Shown piece after piece: positions 52,902 to 61,383 of a stretch of 64,000 bases of DNA. This DNA comes from Salinibacterium sp. ZJ450 (GTDB taxonomy: Bacteria; Actinomycetota; Actinomycetes; Actinomycetales; Microbacteriaceae). Under the pieces are notes generated by a model, which saw only the letters and a program-made list of their open reading frames with translations, did not search any database and had not been told where the DNA came from. Numbering within the stretch: position 1 is the first letter of the stretch; each line of letters opens with the position of its first letter. The DNA is taken from positions 3,534,001-3,598,000 of the forward strand of contig NZ_CP061771.1 in NCBI RefSeq assembly GCF_011751885.2, given 5' to 3'. A program made the translations under genes and the position numbers.

Positions 52902-54299
52902 ATGGCACAGGCAACTGCACACGACGCAGCGCAGCACGCGATCATCGGAGAACCCGAGGTCGTCGAAGACGTCACTGCCAGCCACCCCGCCTGGCTCGAA
53001 CTGAAGTCCGCGGCATCCGCTCTGCGCGTCCATCAGATTCACGACGGCAGCATCCCCGACGAGACGAAGCACGACGAGGCCCGCGACGCCGTCGAGCGCA
53101 TCCGGGCCCAGCTGCCGACGCTGGCCGCGGCGCTGCCGCACGACGCCGACTATCTCACCGCCGCCGCGCGTGACTTCGAGCGCTGGGCGGCCGAGGGGTT
53201 CGGCATCCCCGACTTCTACGACTCGCTCGTGGCGTTCCATCCGCAGCTGCACCGGGTCGACGGCACCAAGCACGTCGTGGTGTTCCCGATGCATACCCAG
53301 AACGGGTCGCCCGACCGGCTGGTCGAGGCGGTGCTCATCGAAGTGATCTGGCCCGACTTCATCGCCGGGCTGGAGGCGGGCCCGTACTCGAACAAGCTGT
53401 TCGTGCCGATCCGTTTCCTCGACTTCACCGACGGATACGACACCAACTCGGCCGTACTGTTCCCCGAGACGGTGGCGATGCGACAACTGCCGACCTTCGC
53501 CTGGGGCGCGATCTTCGCCGACCGGGAGGCCGCCCGGTTCCGCCGGGTGGTGGCCGCGGCATCCGAGATCACAAAGCTGGATATTCCGGATGACGCGAAA
53601 CGACTGCTCGACGACCAGTCGCTGACCGAGCAGACCTTCGTGATGTGGGACCTGATCCACGACCGCACCCACATGCGCGGCGACCTGCCGTTCGACCCGT
53701 TCATGATCAAACAGCGGATGCCGTTCTTCCTCTACTCGCTCGAGGAGTTGCGCTGCGACCTGACCGCGTTCCGCGAGGCGGTGCGCCTGGAGCGCGACGA
53801 CGAGACCGACGAGCTCACCCGCGACCGGGCCCGCCTGGTGCAGTACGCCGTGATCTTCGACCGGATCTTCCGGTTCGCGATCACCGGCAGCCGGGTGCGC
53901 AATTACGACGGACTCGGCGGGCAACTGCTGTTCGCCTGGCTGCACCAGCACAACGTGCTGCACTGGACCGACACCCAGCTCACCTTCGACTGGGCCGAGG
54001 TGCCCGCCGTGGTGAACCAGCTCGGCGAGGCGATCGACGACCTGTACTGGCGCTCGATCGACCGGCCGAAGACCGCGCACTGGCTCGCCGCCTACGAGCT
54101 GGTCTCGGCCACGGTGACCCCGCACCCGGCATCCGCGTGGGCGCGCGGGCTGCCAGACGAGGTGCTGGCCGGGCCGCCGAAGGGCTACACCGATCAGGTT
54201 CTGGACGACGAGTTCCCGCTGTCGATGTTCTACGAGGCCCTGCAGAAGAAGATGGCCTCCGTGATCGAGTCGACCTCGGGCATCACCGGGCGGGACTGA
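52902..54299 (+). CDS. DUF6421-type protein of unknown function
   Basis: The protein is 465 residues, soluble, with no membrane segment. Notable stretches are FPMHTQNGSPDRLVEAVLIEVIWPDF, MWDLIHDRTHMRGDLPFDPFMIKQRMPFFLYSLEELRCDL and LLFAWLHQHNVLHWTD. The HDRTHMRGDLP segment and nearby acidic residues could form a metal site. I recall the family as DUF6421, actinobacterial and uncharacterised; this label is from memory. GGGAGG precedes the ATG. No neighbour indicates a role. Confidence 0.7.
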   Translation: MAQATAHDAAQHAIIGEPEVVEDVTASHPAWLELKSAASALRVHQIHDGSIPDETKHDEARDAVERIRAQLPTLAAALPHDADYLTAAARDFERWAAEGFGIPDFYDSLVAFHPQLHRVDGTKHVVVFPMHTQNGSPDRLVEAVLIEVIWPDFIAGLEAGPYSNKLFVPIRFLDFTDGYDTNSAVLFPETVAMRQLPTFAWGAIFADREAARFRRVVAAASEITKLDIPDDAKRLLDDQSLTEQTFVMWDLIHDRTHMRGDLPFDPFMIKQRMPFFLYSLEELRCDLTAFREAVRLERDDETDELTRDRARLVQYAVIFDRIFRFAITGSRVRNYDGLGGQLLFAWLHQHNVLHWTDTQLTFDWAEVPAVVNQLGEAIDDLYWRSIDRPKTAHWLAAYELVSATVTPHPASAWARGLPDEVLAGPPKGYTDQVLDDEFPLSMFYEALQKKMASVIESTSGITGRD

Positions 54300-54364
54300 C
54301 GAGCGGCTGACGTCCGCCGCGCTAACTCCGCCGCGCGGCGGATGGCAGCCCGCCGCCCGCTCGA

Positions 54365-54376
54365 TAGCGTTGAGGC
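54365..54376 (+). promoter_or_regulatory. Histidine-kinase leaderless promoter
   Basis: TAGCGT (54365-54370) and TGAGGC are followed by GTG 54377. Apart from the GTG/ATG base, the 15-mer is the same as before xthA (31596) and the NatA-like gene (58758). Confidence 0.65.
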
Positions 54377-55636
54377 GTGACTGATCAGTGGACCCGGCCC
54401 CGACCCGCCACGCGCGCCTATCAACGCGATGCCCTCGCGGCGGGCCTGCTCGCCATCGGGGCAACCGTGTCCGCGCTGCTGTACACCCGCGTCGGCTGGT
54501 ACTTGGAGCCGGCCCCGCTGTGGTTGAGCGTGGTCGCCATCGCCGGGATGACGGTGCCGCTGGCCTTCCGCCGGCGAGCGCCGGAGCTGGTGGCGATCGT
54601 GGTGGCGATCGCGTTCTTCGTCTGCGGCCAGTTCTCTGTACCCGAGCTGCTGTTCTGCAACATCGCGCTGTTCGTGGCGATCTACACCCTCGGCGCCTGG
54701 GGACGCGACCGGCGCCGGGCCGCCATCATGCGCGCGGCGATCATCGCGGCCATGTTCGTCTGGGTGATCGTCAACCTGCTCATGACCGTGAGTGACCCCG
54801 AGAAGCTGCCCGACGTGTCGCGCTCGGGCGTCTTCTCGCAGTTGGCCGCCCTCGCGGTGATCCAGGTGCTGACCAACGCGCTGTATTTCGGTGCGGCGTA
54901 CTTCTTCGGCAACATGGCATATGCCGCCGCCGCCGAACACGCCACCCTCGAGGCGCGCACCGCGGAACTAGCCGAAGAACGCGAGCGTGGCGCCGCGCAG
55001 GCGGTCGCCCTCGACCGGGTGAACATCGCGCGGGAACTGCACGACGTGGTCGCCCACCACGTCTCGGTGATGGGCGTGCAGGCCGGAGCGGCCAGGCGGG
55101 TGCTGCACAGTAACCCGGCCCAGGCATCCGCGTCATTGGAGGTGATCGAGCAGAGCGCCCGCAGCGCCGTCGAGGAACTGCAACAACTGCTGACCACACT
55201 CCGCACTGACGAGTCGGATGCCGCCAGCCACAGTGCCTCGACCCGCGGGCTCGACCAGCTGGGCGAACTCGTCGAGGAGTCCCAAGCCGCCGGCACCCCC
55301 GCGACCCTGACCGTGATCGGCGACCCCCGCCCGGTAACCGCCCTGGTCGGTTTCACCCTGTATCGCGTGGCACAGGAAGCGCTCACCAACACCCGTAAGC
55401 ACGCCGGCAGCCGTGCCAGCGCCGACCTGCGGCTGCGCTACGCACCGGATGCCGTGGAGCTGGAAGTTGTGGACAGCGGCGTGGGACACAGCTTGGCCAC
55501 GACCGGGGGACTGGGCCAGGTCGGCATGCGGGAACGCGTCACCGCGATCGGCGGCGATCTCGAGGTGGGTCCGCGCTCCCGCGGCGGGTACCGGGTGCGG
55601 GCGAGCATCCCCCTTTCGGCGGAGGCGGTCCGATGA
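54377..55636 (+). CDS. NarL-type sensor histidine kinase
   Basis: The protein is 419 residues. About five membrane helices (residues 20-180) form the input part. A short coiled segment (ARTAELAEERERG) leads to the HisKA_3 box RVNIARELHDVVAHHVSVMG with phospho-acceptor His222. The C-terminal HATPase has ALTNTRKHAG and GLGQVGMRERV. The signal is unknown. Its stop overlaps the response-regulator ATG. Confidence 0.92.
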   Translation: MTDQWTRPRPATRAYQRDALAAGLLAIGATVSALLYTRVGWYLEPAPLWLSVVAIAGMTVPLAFRRRAPELVAIVVAIAFFVCGQFSVPELLFCNIALFVAIYTLGAWGRDRRRAAIMRAAIIAAMFVWVIVNLLMTVSDPEKLPDVSRSGVFSQLAALAVIQVLTNALYFGAAYFFGNMAYAAAAEHATLEARTAELAEERERGAAQAVALDRVNIARELHDVVAHHVSVMGVQAGAARRVLHSNPAQASASLEVIEQSARSAVEELQQLLTTLRTDESDAASHSASTRGLDQLGELVEESQAAGTPATLTVIGDPRPVTALVGFTLYRVAQEALTNTRKHAGSRASADLRLRYAPDAVELEVVDSGVGHSLATTGGLGQVGMRERVTAIGGDLEVGPRSRGGYRVRASIPLSAEAVR

Positions 55637-56355
55637 CCCGGGTGCTGCTCGTCGACGATCAGGAACTGGTGCGCGCTGGATTCCGCATCATCCTGCAGAG
55701 CGAACCGGGAATCGATGTGGTCGGTGAGGCGGCGAACGGCGCGGACGCCGTGCAGCTCGCCCGGGAGCTTGCGCCCGACGTGATCTGCATGGACATCCAG
55801 ATGCCCGGCGTGGACGGGCTCGAGGCGACGCGGCAGCTGGTCGCCGATGCCGGCGTCTTCAGCCGCATCCTGATGCTCACCACGTTCGACCGGGACGATT
55901 ACCTGTTCGCGGCACTGCGCGCCGGGGCGAGCGGGTTCCTGCTGAAGACCGCATCCCCCGAGGATCTGGTCGAGGCGGTGCAGGTGATTGCGCGCGGCGA
56001 CGCGCTGCTGTCGCCGAAGGTGACCGCGCGGGTGATCGCCCGGTTCGGCGCGGCAGCGTTCGAGCAGCCAGCGCCCGCCGCCGACGGCACGCCCGGGGTG
56101 CCCGCGGCGCCCGCGCCGTCGTTGCCCGCGAACGGCCTCACCGACCGCGAGTCCGAGGTGCTCTCCTTCGTGGCGCAGGGCTGGTCGAACGGGGAGATCG
56201 CGACGGAGCTGTTCGTCGGCGAGGCGACCGTCAAAACCCACGTGTCCAAGGTGCTGATGAAACTCGGTGTGCGCGACCGGGTGCAGGCCGTCGTCTACGC
56301 CTATGAAAACGGCCTGGTATCCAAGAAGGAAAACGGGCTGGCCTCGACGAAATAG
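55633..56355 (+). CDS. LuxR-type response regulator
   Basis: The protein is 240 residues. The receiver domain has Asp8/Asp9, phosphorylation site Asp54 (ICMDIQMPG), Thr83/84 and Lys105. An Ala/Pro linker leads to an HTH of LTDRESEVLSFVAQGWSNGEIATELFVGEATVKTHVSKVL type. The last 17 residues are a partial tandem duplication (ENGLVSKKENGLASTK), an unusual tail. It is coupled to the kinase by a 4-base overlap. Confidence 0.93.
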   Translation: MTRVLLVDDQELVRAGFRIILQSEPGIDVVGEAANGADAVQLARELAPDVICMDIQMPGVDGLEATRQLVADAGVFSRILMLTTFDRDDYLFAALRAGASGFLLKTASPEDLVEAVQVIARGDALLSPKVTARVIARFGAAAFEQPAPAADGTPGVPAAPAPSLPANGLTDRESEVLSFVAQGWSNGEIATELFVGEATVKTHVSKVLMKLGVRDRVQAVVYAYENGLVSKKENGLASTK

Positions 56356-56359
56356 GGGC

Positions 56360-56418
56360 TTGACCTCGACCCTAGCCCGCCTTACGTTTAAGCCATCCAT
56401 TAATTAAGGGGTTGCTTA
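56360..56418 (+). promoter_or_regulatory. arsR promoter and operator
   Basis: TTGACC (56360-56365), 17 bp and TACGTT (56383-56388) form a promoter. TAAGC (56389-56393) pairs with GCTTA (56414-56418) around TTAATTAA, an AT-rich site of the kind used by ArsR repressors. Confidence 0.55.
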
Positions 56419-56425
56419 CATACAG

Positions 56426-56764
56426 ATGGCTACCGACGAGCTGAGCACAGTCTTCGCGGCCCTGGCCGACCCCACGCGGCGGGCGATCCTGTCGCGGTTG
56501 CGGCAGGGCGCGGCGACGGTGGGCGAGCTCGCCGAACCGTTCGCGATGAGCAGGCCCGCGATTTCGCAGCACCTGCGGGTGCTGCAGAACGCGCGGCTGA
56601 TCGAGCGGACCACCACGGCGCAGTGGCGCACCTGCACGCTGCGCACCGAGCCCCTCGACGATGTCTCCGACTGGATCGACCGCCACCGCGGCGCCTGGAA
56701 CGAGCGCTTCGACCTGCTCGATGAGCGACTCCGCGAGCTGAAGGAGAGGTCGGCAGATGCCTGA
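56426..56764 (+). CDS. ArsR-family repressor
   Basis: The protein is 112 residues. The winged helix reads FAALADPTRRAILSRLRQGAATVGELAEPFAMSRPAISQHLRVLQNARLIERT. No metal-binding Cys pair is present, as in the ArsR members paired with AHSA1 proteins. It overlaps the next gene by 8 nt. It likely controls this two-gene unit. Confidence 0.9.
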   Translation: MATDELSTVFAALADPTRRAILSRLRQGAATVGELAEPFAMSRPAISQHLRVLQNARLIERTTTAQWRTCTLRTEPLDDVSDWIDRHRGAWNERFDLLDERLRELKERSADA

Positions 56765-57209
56765 CCGTACAACGCAAGAGAAGCAGTTCACCATCATCCG
56801 CGTGTTCGACGCCCCCCGCGAGACGATCTGGCACGCCTGGACCGACCCCGACGAGGCCAGCCGGTGGTGGCACCCGCGCGAGGTCGTCACGCCCCGCGAA
56901 TCCGTCCGCATCGACCTGCGCGTCGGCGGCAGCTACGAGTACCGGATGATCGCGCCCGACAACTCCGAATACCCCACCTACGGCGAGTACCTCGAAGTAG
57001 TTGAACCGGAACGGCTGAAGTTCACCTGGGGCAACCCGGGAGACCTGCAGGCCGAGGCGCCGGTCATTACCGTCACCCTCGTGCAGCTGGCCGACGGCAA
57101 GACCGAGATGACGTTCCTGCTGGAGGGCATCGACGGGCAGCCCGGCGATGACAACGTCTACGACGGCTGGGACCAGGCCTTCGCCATCCTGGTCGAGCAG
57201 CTCGCCTGA
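56757..57209 (+). CDS. SRPBCC/AHSA1-domain protein
   Basis: The protein is 150 residues of the START-like fold. FDAPRETIWHAWTDPDEASRWWHPREVV at the start and VTLVQLADGKTEMTFLLEGI later match the AHSA1 group. The ligand is unknown. It is translationally coupled to the ArsR gene, a very common pairing in actinobacteria. Confidence 0.88.
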   Translation: MPDRTTQEKQFTIIRVFDAPRETIWHAWTDPDEASRWWHPREVVTPRESVRIDLRVGGSYEYRMIAPDNSEYPTYGEYLEVVEPERLKFTWGNPGDLQAEAPVITVTLVQLADGKTEMTFLLEGIDGQPGDDNVYDGWDQAFAILVEQLA

Positions 57210-57268
57210 GGCAGAACCTGTCGGACGACGGATGCCGCAGGCCCGCGACATCCGTACGTCCGTACCGG

Positions 57269-57304
57269 TTGACCCGCCCCCGCACACCGACCTACTCTGG
57301 GGCC
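57269..57304 (+). promoter_or_regulatory. Promoter of the second BBE gene
   Basis: TTGACC (57269-57274), an 18-bp spacer and TACTCT (57293-57298) are followed after 6 nt (GGGGCC) by GTG 57305. A leaderless transcript is likely. Confidence 0.7.
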
Positions 57305-58687
57305 GTGACCAGCGTTGCTTCGGCGCGACAACTGGACGCCACGGCATTCCGCGGCGACGTCATCGGCCCGGCCGACGACGGATACGACACCCATCGCGCG
57401 GTGTGGAACGGGGCCTTCGACCGGCATCCGGCCGTGATCATCCGCTGCGCGGGCGTCGCCGACGTCATCGCCGCGGTGAACTTCGCCACCTCGAGCGGCC
57501 TGCCGATCGCCGTGCGCAGCGGCGGGCACTCCTTCGCCGGCCTCTCGGTCGCCGACGACGCCGTGATGATCGACCTGTCGCCGATGCGAGGCGTGCGGGT
57601 CGACCCGCAGCGGCGCACCGCCCGGGTGCAGGCGGGCGTGCTGCTCGGCGAGCTGGACCACGAGACTCAGGCCTTCGGGCTGGCCGTGCCGTCCGGCGTG
57701 GTCACGCACACCGGCGTCGCCGGGCTCACCCTCGGCGGCGGAATCGGCTGGACCATGCGCCACCACGGCCTGACCATCGACCAGCTGCGCCGCGTCGACG
57801 TCGTCACCGCCGACGGCAGCTTCGTCCAGGCGAGCGCGGACGAGAACGCCGACTTGTTCTGGGGAATCCGCGGCGGCGGAGGCAACTTCGGCATCGTCAC
57901 CGAGTTCGAGTTCCACTGCGTGCCGCTCGGCCCGCAGGTGCTCGCCGGGCCGGTGATCTGGCCGATGCAGCGCTCGGTCGAGGTGATGCGGTTCTACCGC
58001 GAGTGGTGCGCCGACGCACCGGATGAGCTGATGACCGCGATCGTGCACCGCAAGGCGCCGCCGCTGCCGATGATCCCCAGCGAATTGCACGGCACGCCGG
58101 TGGTGATGGTGATCCCGTGCTGGAGCGGAGACATCGAGGCGGGGGAATCGTTCATCCGCCCGCTCCGCCGGTTCGGCAACCCGGCCGTTGACGCGTGCGC
58201 GCCCACGCCCTACCTCGCGCATCAGGCGATGTTTGACCCCAGCTTCCCCGCCGGTCGCCGGTACTACACCCGGAGCTGCGACGTCGACGAACTCAGCGAC
58301 GAGGTGATCGAGATCACGGCGGAGCACTCGCTGCGCGTCGCATCGCCGCTCACCTCCTTCCCGATCTGGCAGCGCGGTGGCGCCTTGGCCCGCGTCGGCG
58401 ACGACGAGACCGCATTCGGTGGCCGCACCGCGGGCTTCACCTACAACATCACCGGCAGCACCGAGGCCGCCGCCGGCTTCGACGAGGAACGCGACTGGGT
58501 GCGCGAATTCTGGTCGGCGCTTCAGCCATGGCACGCCGGGGTCTACGTCAATTTCCTCGGCGACGAGGGCACCGACCGGGTGCGGCAGGCCTACGGGCCG
58601 GCCAAGTACGAGCGGCTGCGGCTGCTCAAGGCGAAGTACGACCCGCAGAACGTGTTCCGTCTCAACCAGAACATCGCACCGAGCTAG
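57305..58687 (+). CDS. BBE-type FAD-linked oxidase, second copy
   Basis: The protein is 460 residues. The PCMH domain has His75 in RSGGHSFAGL for covalent FAD, VTHTGVAGLTLGGGIGW and RGGGGNFGIVTEF. The C-terminal KYDPQNVFRLNQNI completes the BBE fold. It is paralogous to the protein encoded at 36750 but stands alone, away from the catabolic island. GTG 57305 fits the promoter; the frame open to 57269 would begin inside the -35 box. Confidence 0.88.
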   Translation: MTSVASARQLDATAFRGDVIGPADDGYDTHRAVWNGAFDRHPAVIIRCAGVADVIAAVNFATSSGLPIAVRSGGHSFAGLSVADDAVMIDLSPMRGVRVDPQRRTARVQAGVLLGELDHETQAFGLAVPSGVVTHTGVAGLTLGGGIGWTMRHHGLTIDQLRRVDVVTADGSFVQASADENADLFWGIRGGGGNFGIVTEFEFHCVPLGPQVLAGPVIWPMQRSVEVMRFYREWCADAPDELMTAIVHRKAPPLPMIPSELHGTPVVMVIPCWSGDIEAGESFIRPLRRFGNPAVDACAPTPYLAHQAMFDPSFPAGRRYYTRSCDVDELSDEVIEITAEHSLRVASPLTSFPIWQRGGALARVGDDETAFGGRTAGFTYNITGSTEAAAGFDEERDWVREFWSALQPWHAGVYVNFLGDEGTDRVRQAYGPAKYERLRLLKAKYDPQNVFRLNQNIAPS

Positions 58688-58757
58688 GCCGGTCTCCGCC
58701 CGGAGGGGGATGCCGGAAACCATCCACGAGGCGGATGCCGCAGGCTCGCGACATCCG

Positions 58758-58769
58758 TAGCGTTGAGGC
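58758..58769 (+). promoter_or_regulatory. Leaderless promoter of the NatAB-like operon
   Basis: TAGCGT (58758-58763) and TGAGGC precede ATG 58770. The same 15-mer precedes xthA. Confidence 0.65.
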
Positions 58770-59654
58770 ATGCTCGAACTCAACGGAATTAATCGCTCCT
58801 TCGGCGACCGACGCGTGCTGCGCGACGTCTCGTTCACCGTGGCACCCGGCCGGATGACCGGTTTTGTCGGCGGCAACGGCGCCGGCAAGACCACCACGAT
58901 GCGGATCGTGCTCGGGGTGCTCGGCGCCGACGCCGGCACGGTCACCTGGAACGGCTCGCCGCTCACCGCGAACGCGCGCACCCGCTTCGGCTACATGCCG
59001 GAGGAACGCGGCTTGTACGCGAAGATGAAGGTGGCCGAGCAGATCATTTACCTCGGTCGGTTGCACGGCATGTCGACGGATGCCGCGAAGCGCAGCACCG
59101 CGCACCTGCTCGACCAGCTCGGCCTGGCCGAACGCGCCGACTCCACCATCGAGAGCCTGTCGCTCGGCAACCAGCAGCGCGCGCAGATCGCGGCGGCGCT
59201 GGTGCACGACCCCGAGGTGCTGATCCTCGACGAACCGTTCTCTGGCCTCGACCCGATCGCGGTGGAGGTGGTGCAGGGCGTGCTCACCGGGTTCGCCGCG
59301 AAGGGCGCCCCTGTGCTGTTCTCGTCGCACCAGCTCGACATCGTGGAGCGCCTCTGCGACGACCTGGTCGTGATCGCGGACGGCGAGATCCGCGCCAGCG
59401 GCTCCCGCGAGGGGCTGCGCGCGGCGCATTCCCGTGACCAGTTCGAACTGCACCTCGACGGAGATGCCGGCTGGCTGCGCCAGGAGGCCGGCGTCACCGT
59501 GCTCGATTTCGACGGCGGCTACGCCCTGTTCGAGGTCGACCACCACGACACCGCGCAGCGCGTACTGCAGCGCGCCGTCGCCACCGCGCCCGTGCGGCAG
59601 TTCGCTCCGCAGCATCCGTCGCTCGCTCAGATTTTCAAGGAGGTCATCAAGTGA
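58770..59654 (+). CDS. ABC exporter ATPase (NatA-like)
   Basis: The protein is 294 residues. Walker A is GGNGAGKTTTM, the signature is LSLGNQQRAQIAAAL, Walker B is VLILDEPFSGLDP and the switch is LFSSHQLD. A C-terminal DUF4162-like region follows. It powers export by the permease encoded at 59651, possibly Na+ or a drug. The stop overlaps the permease GTG. Confidence 0.93.
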   Translation: MLELNGINRSFGDRRVLRDVSFTVAPGRMTGFVGGNGAGKTTTMRIVLGVLGADAGTVTWNGSPLTANARTRFGYMPEERGLYAKMKVAEQIIYLGRLHGMSTDAAKRSTAHLLDQLGLAERADSTIESLSLGNQQRAQIAAALVHDPEVLILDEPFSGLDPIAVEVVQGVLTGFAAKGAPVLFSSHQLDIVERLCDDLVVIADGEIRASGSREGLRAAHSRDQFELHLDGDAGWLRQEAGVTVLDFDGGYALFEVDHHDTAQRVLQRAVATAPVRQFAPQHPSLAQIFKEVIK

Positions 59655-60754
59655 CCAGCTCCCGCTACGCCACACCCGGATTCCTGCAGGCCACCTGGCT
59701 CGTTGCCGAACGGGAGGTGAAGATGCGGCTGCGCAGCAAGGTGTTCCTGATCTCCAGCGGCATCCTGTTGCTCATCGTGCTCGCCGGCGTGGTGCTGCCG
59801 CCGCTGTTCGGCGCAAACTCGTCGCTGCCGAAGGTCGCCGCGGTCGGCTCGGCGGTCGCGGTCGCCGAGCAGACCGGTGCACTCGAGGTCACCGAGGCGG
59901 CGTCGGTCGCCGAGGCGGAGGATCTGGTGCGCACCGAAGAGGTCGAGGCGGCGCTGGTGCCCGCATCCGGCGGGGATTCGCCGTTGGATGTCTCGGTGAT
60001 CGCCCTTGAGGAGGCGCCGTCGTCGATCGTCGGCCTGTTCAGCGTCGCGCCGTCCGTCGAGCTGCTCGACCCATCCGGTGAGAATCCCGGGCTGGTCTAC
60101 CTGGTGGCGCTCGCGTTCGGCATGATCTTCTTCGTGTCGGCGCTGACCTTCGGCTCGATCATCGCGCAGAGCGTCGTCGAGGAGAAGCAGACGCGCATTG
60201 TGGAGATCCTGATGGCCACCGTGCCGGTGCGGGTGCTGCTCGCCGGCAAGATCGTCGGCAACAGCCTGCTCGCGTTCGGCCAGATCCTTCTGATCGCGGT
60301 CGTGACCGGGGTGGGCATGCTGGCATCCGGTCAGGACCTGCTGCTCGCCGACGTCGGGCCGTCGATCGTCTGGTTCGTGGTGTTCTTCCTGTTCGGCTTC
60401 GTGCTGCTGGCCGCGCTGTTCGCGGCGACCGGCGCGATGGTGTCGCGCCAGGAGGACATCGGCTCGACCACCACGCCGGTGACGATGCTGGTGATGATCC
60501 CGTACTTCCTGATCATCTTCTTCTACGACAACCCGCTGGTGCTGACGATCATGTCGTACGTGCCGTTCTCCGCGCCGGTTGGGATGCCGATGCGGGTGTT
60601 CCTCGGCGACGCGCTGTGGTGGGAGCCGCTGGTCTCGCTGGTGGTGCTGGTGCTCTCGACCCTCGTGGTGATTGCCCTCGGATCGCGCATCTACTCGAAC
60701 TCGCTGCTTCGCACCGGCGCGCGAGTCACCCTGAAGGAAGCGCTGCGCGGCTAG
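59651..60754 (+). CDS. ABC-2-type exporter permease (NatB-like)
   Basis: The protein is 367 residues. One N-terminal helix, a large external domain (about residues 50-150), then five helices with IIAQSVVEEKQTRIVEILMATVPVRVLLAGKIVGNSLLAFGQI, the ABC2 membrane signature. It forms the membrane part of the exporter. The GTG overlaps the ATPase stop by four bases. Confidence 0.9.
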   Translation: MTSSRYATPGFLQATWLVAEREVKMRLRSKVFLISSGILLLIVLAGVVLPPLFGANSSLPKVAAVGSAVAVAEQTGALEVTEAASVAEAEDLVRTEEVEAALVPASGGDSPLDVSVIALEEAPSSIVGLFSVAPSVELLDPSGENPGLVYLVALAFGMIFFVSALTFGSIIAQSVVEEKQTRIVEILMATVPVRVLLAGKIVGNSLLAFGQILLIAVVTGVGMLASGQDLLLADVGPSIVWFVVFFLFGFVLLAALFAATGAMVSRQEDIGSTTTPVTMLVMIPYFLIIFFYDNPLVLTIMSYVPFSAPVGMPMRVFLGDALWWEPLVSLVVLVLSTLVVIALGSRIYSNSLLRTGARVTLKEALRG

Positions 60755-61383
60755 GCCTGCGGCGGCGCCAAGGCGGCCGCCTGCTCCACGGTGAGTGGGC
60801 GAGCCGCCCGGCCGTCGAGGAGCAGCTGCAGCCGTGCGGTGGCTTCGAGCTCCTCGATCGCGTCCATCGCCGCGTCCAGGGTCAACCCCGAGACGATGGC
60901 GCCATGGTTGCTCAGCAGCATCGCCGAATGGGATGCCGCGGTGTGCTCAGCGAGTGGGCCGAGGGCCGCATCCCCTGGCGCGTGGTACGGGAGAAGGGCG
61001 GCGCGGCCGACGCGCATCGCGAAGTACGCCGTTAGCGGCGGGATGGCATTCGTGGGATCGAGCCCGGCAAGGCACGACACGGCCGTGCTGTACGTCGAGT
61101 GAGTGTGCACTACAGCTGTGTCCTGCGGCCGTGCCCGCAGGATCGCGGCGTGTAGGAAGCTCTCCTTCGACGGTTTTCGGCCGGAAACGTGGGCGCCGGA
61201 ACGATCGATGACCGAGAGGTCCGCCGCCTGAACTGTCCCGAGGCTGCTTCCGGTGGGCGTGACGTAGATCTGCTCCCCGACGCGCACGCTGACATTGCCG
61301 GTCCTGCCGTGCGCGAGTCCGCGGCTGAATAGGGAGTGGGCGGCGCTCACGATGTCGGCCCGAGCGCGTGCCTCGGCGGTCAT
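60751..61383 (-). CDS. otnC: 3-Oxo-tetronate 4-phosphate decarboxylase-like class II aldolase
   Basis: The protein is 210 residues. The zinc-ligand set is complete: Glu74 in PSKESFLH, His93 and His95 in VVHTHSTY and His160 in LLSNHGAIVSG. In the otn pathway it decarboxylates the phosphorylated keto acid to a triose phosphate. Its start overlaps the otnK stop by four bases. It is convergent with the ABC exporter genes, stop overlapping stop. Confidence 0.85.
   Translation of the reverse strand: MTAEARARADIVSAAHSLFSRGLAHGRTGNVSVRVGEQIYVTPTGSSLGTVQAADLSVIDRSGAHVSGRKPSKESFLHAAILRARPQDTAVVHTHSTYSTAVSCLAGLDPTNAIPPLTAYFAMRVGRAALLPYHAPGDAALGPLAEHTAASHSAMLLSNHGAIVSGLTLDAAMDAIEELEATARLQLLLDGRAARPLTVEQAAALAPPQA

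Noticed and set aside
54327-54342. A perfect 16-bp GC palindrome upstream of the histidine kinase
   Set aside because: TCCGCCGCGCGGCGGA is made of GC-rich dinucleotides common here, and its distance from the promoter gives no clear role.
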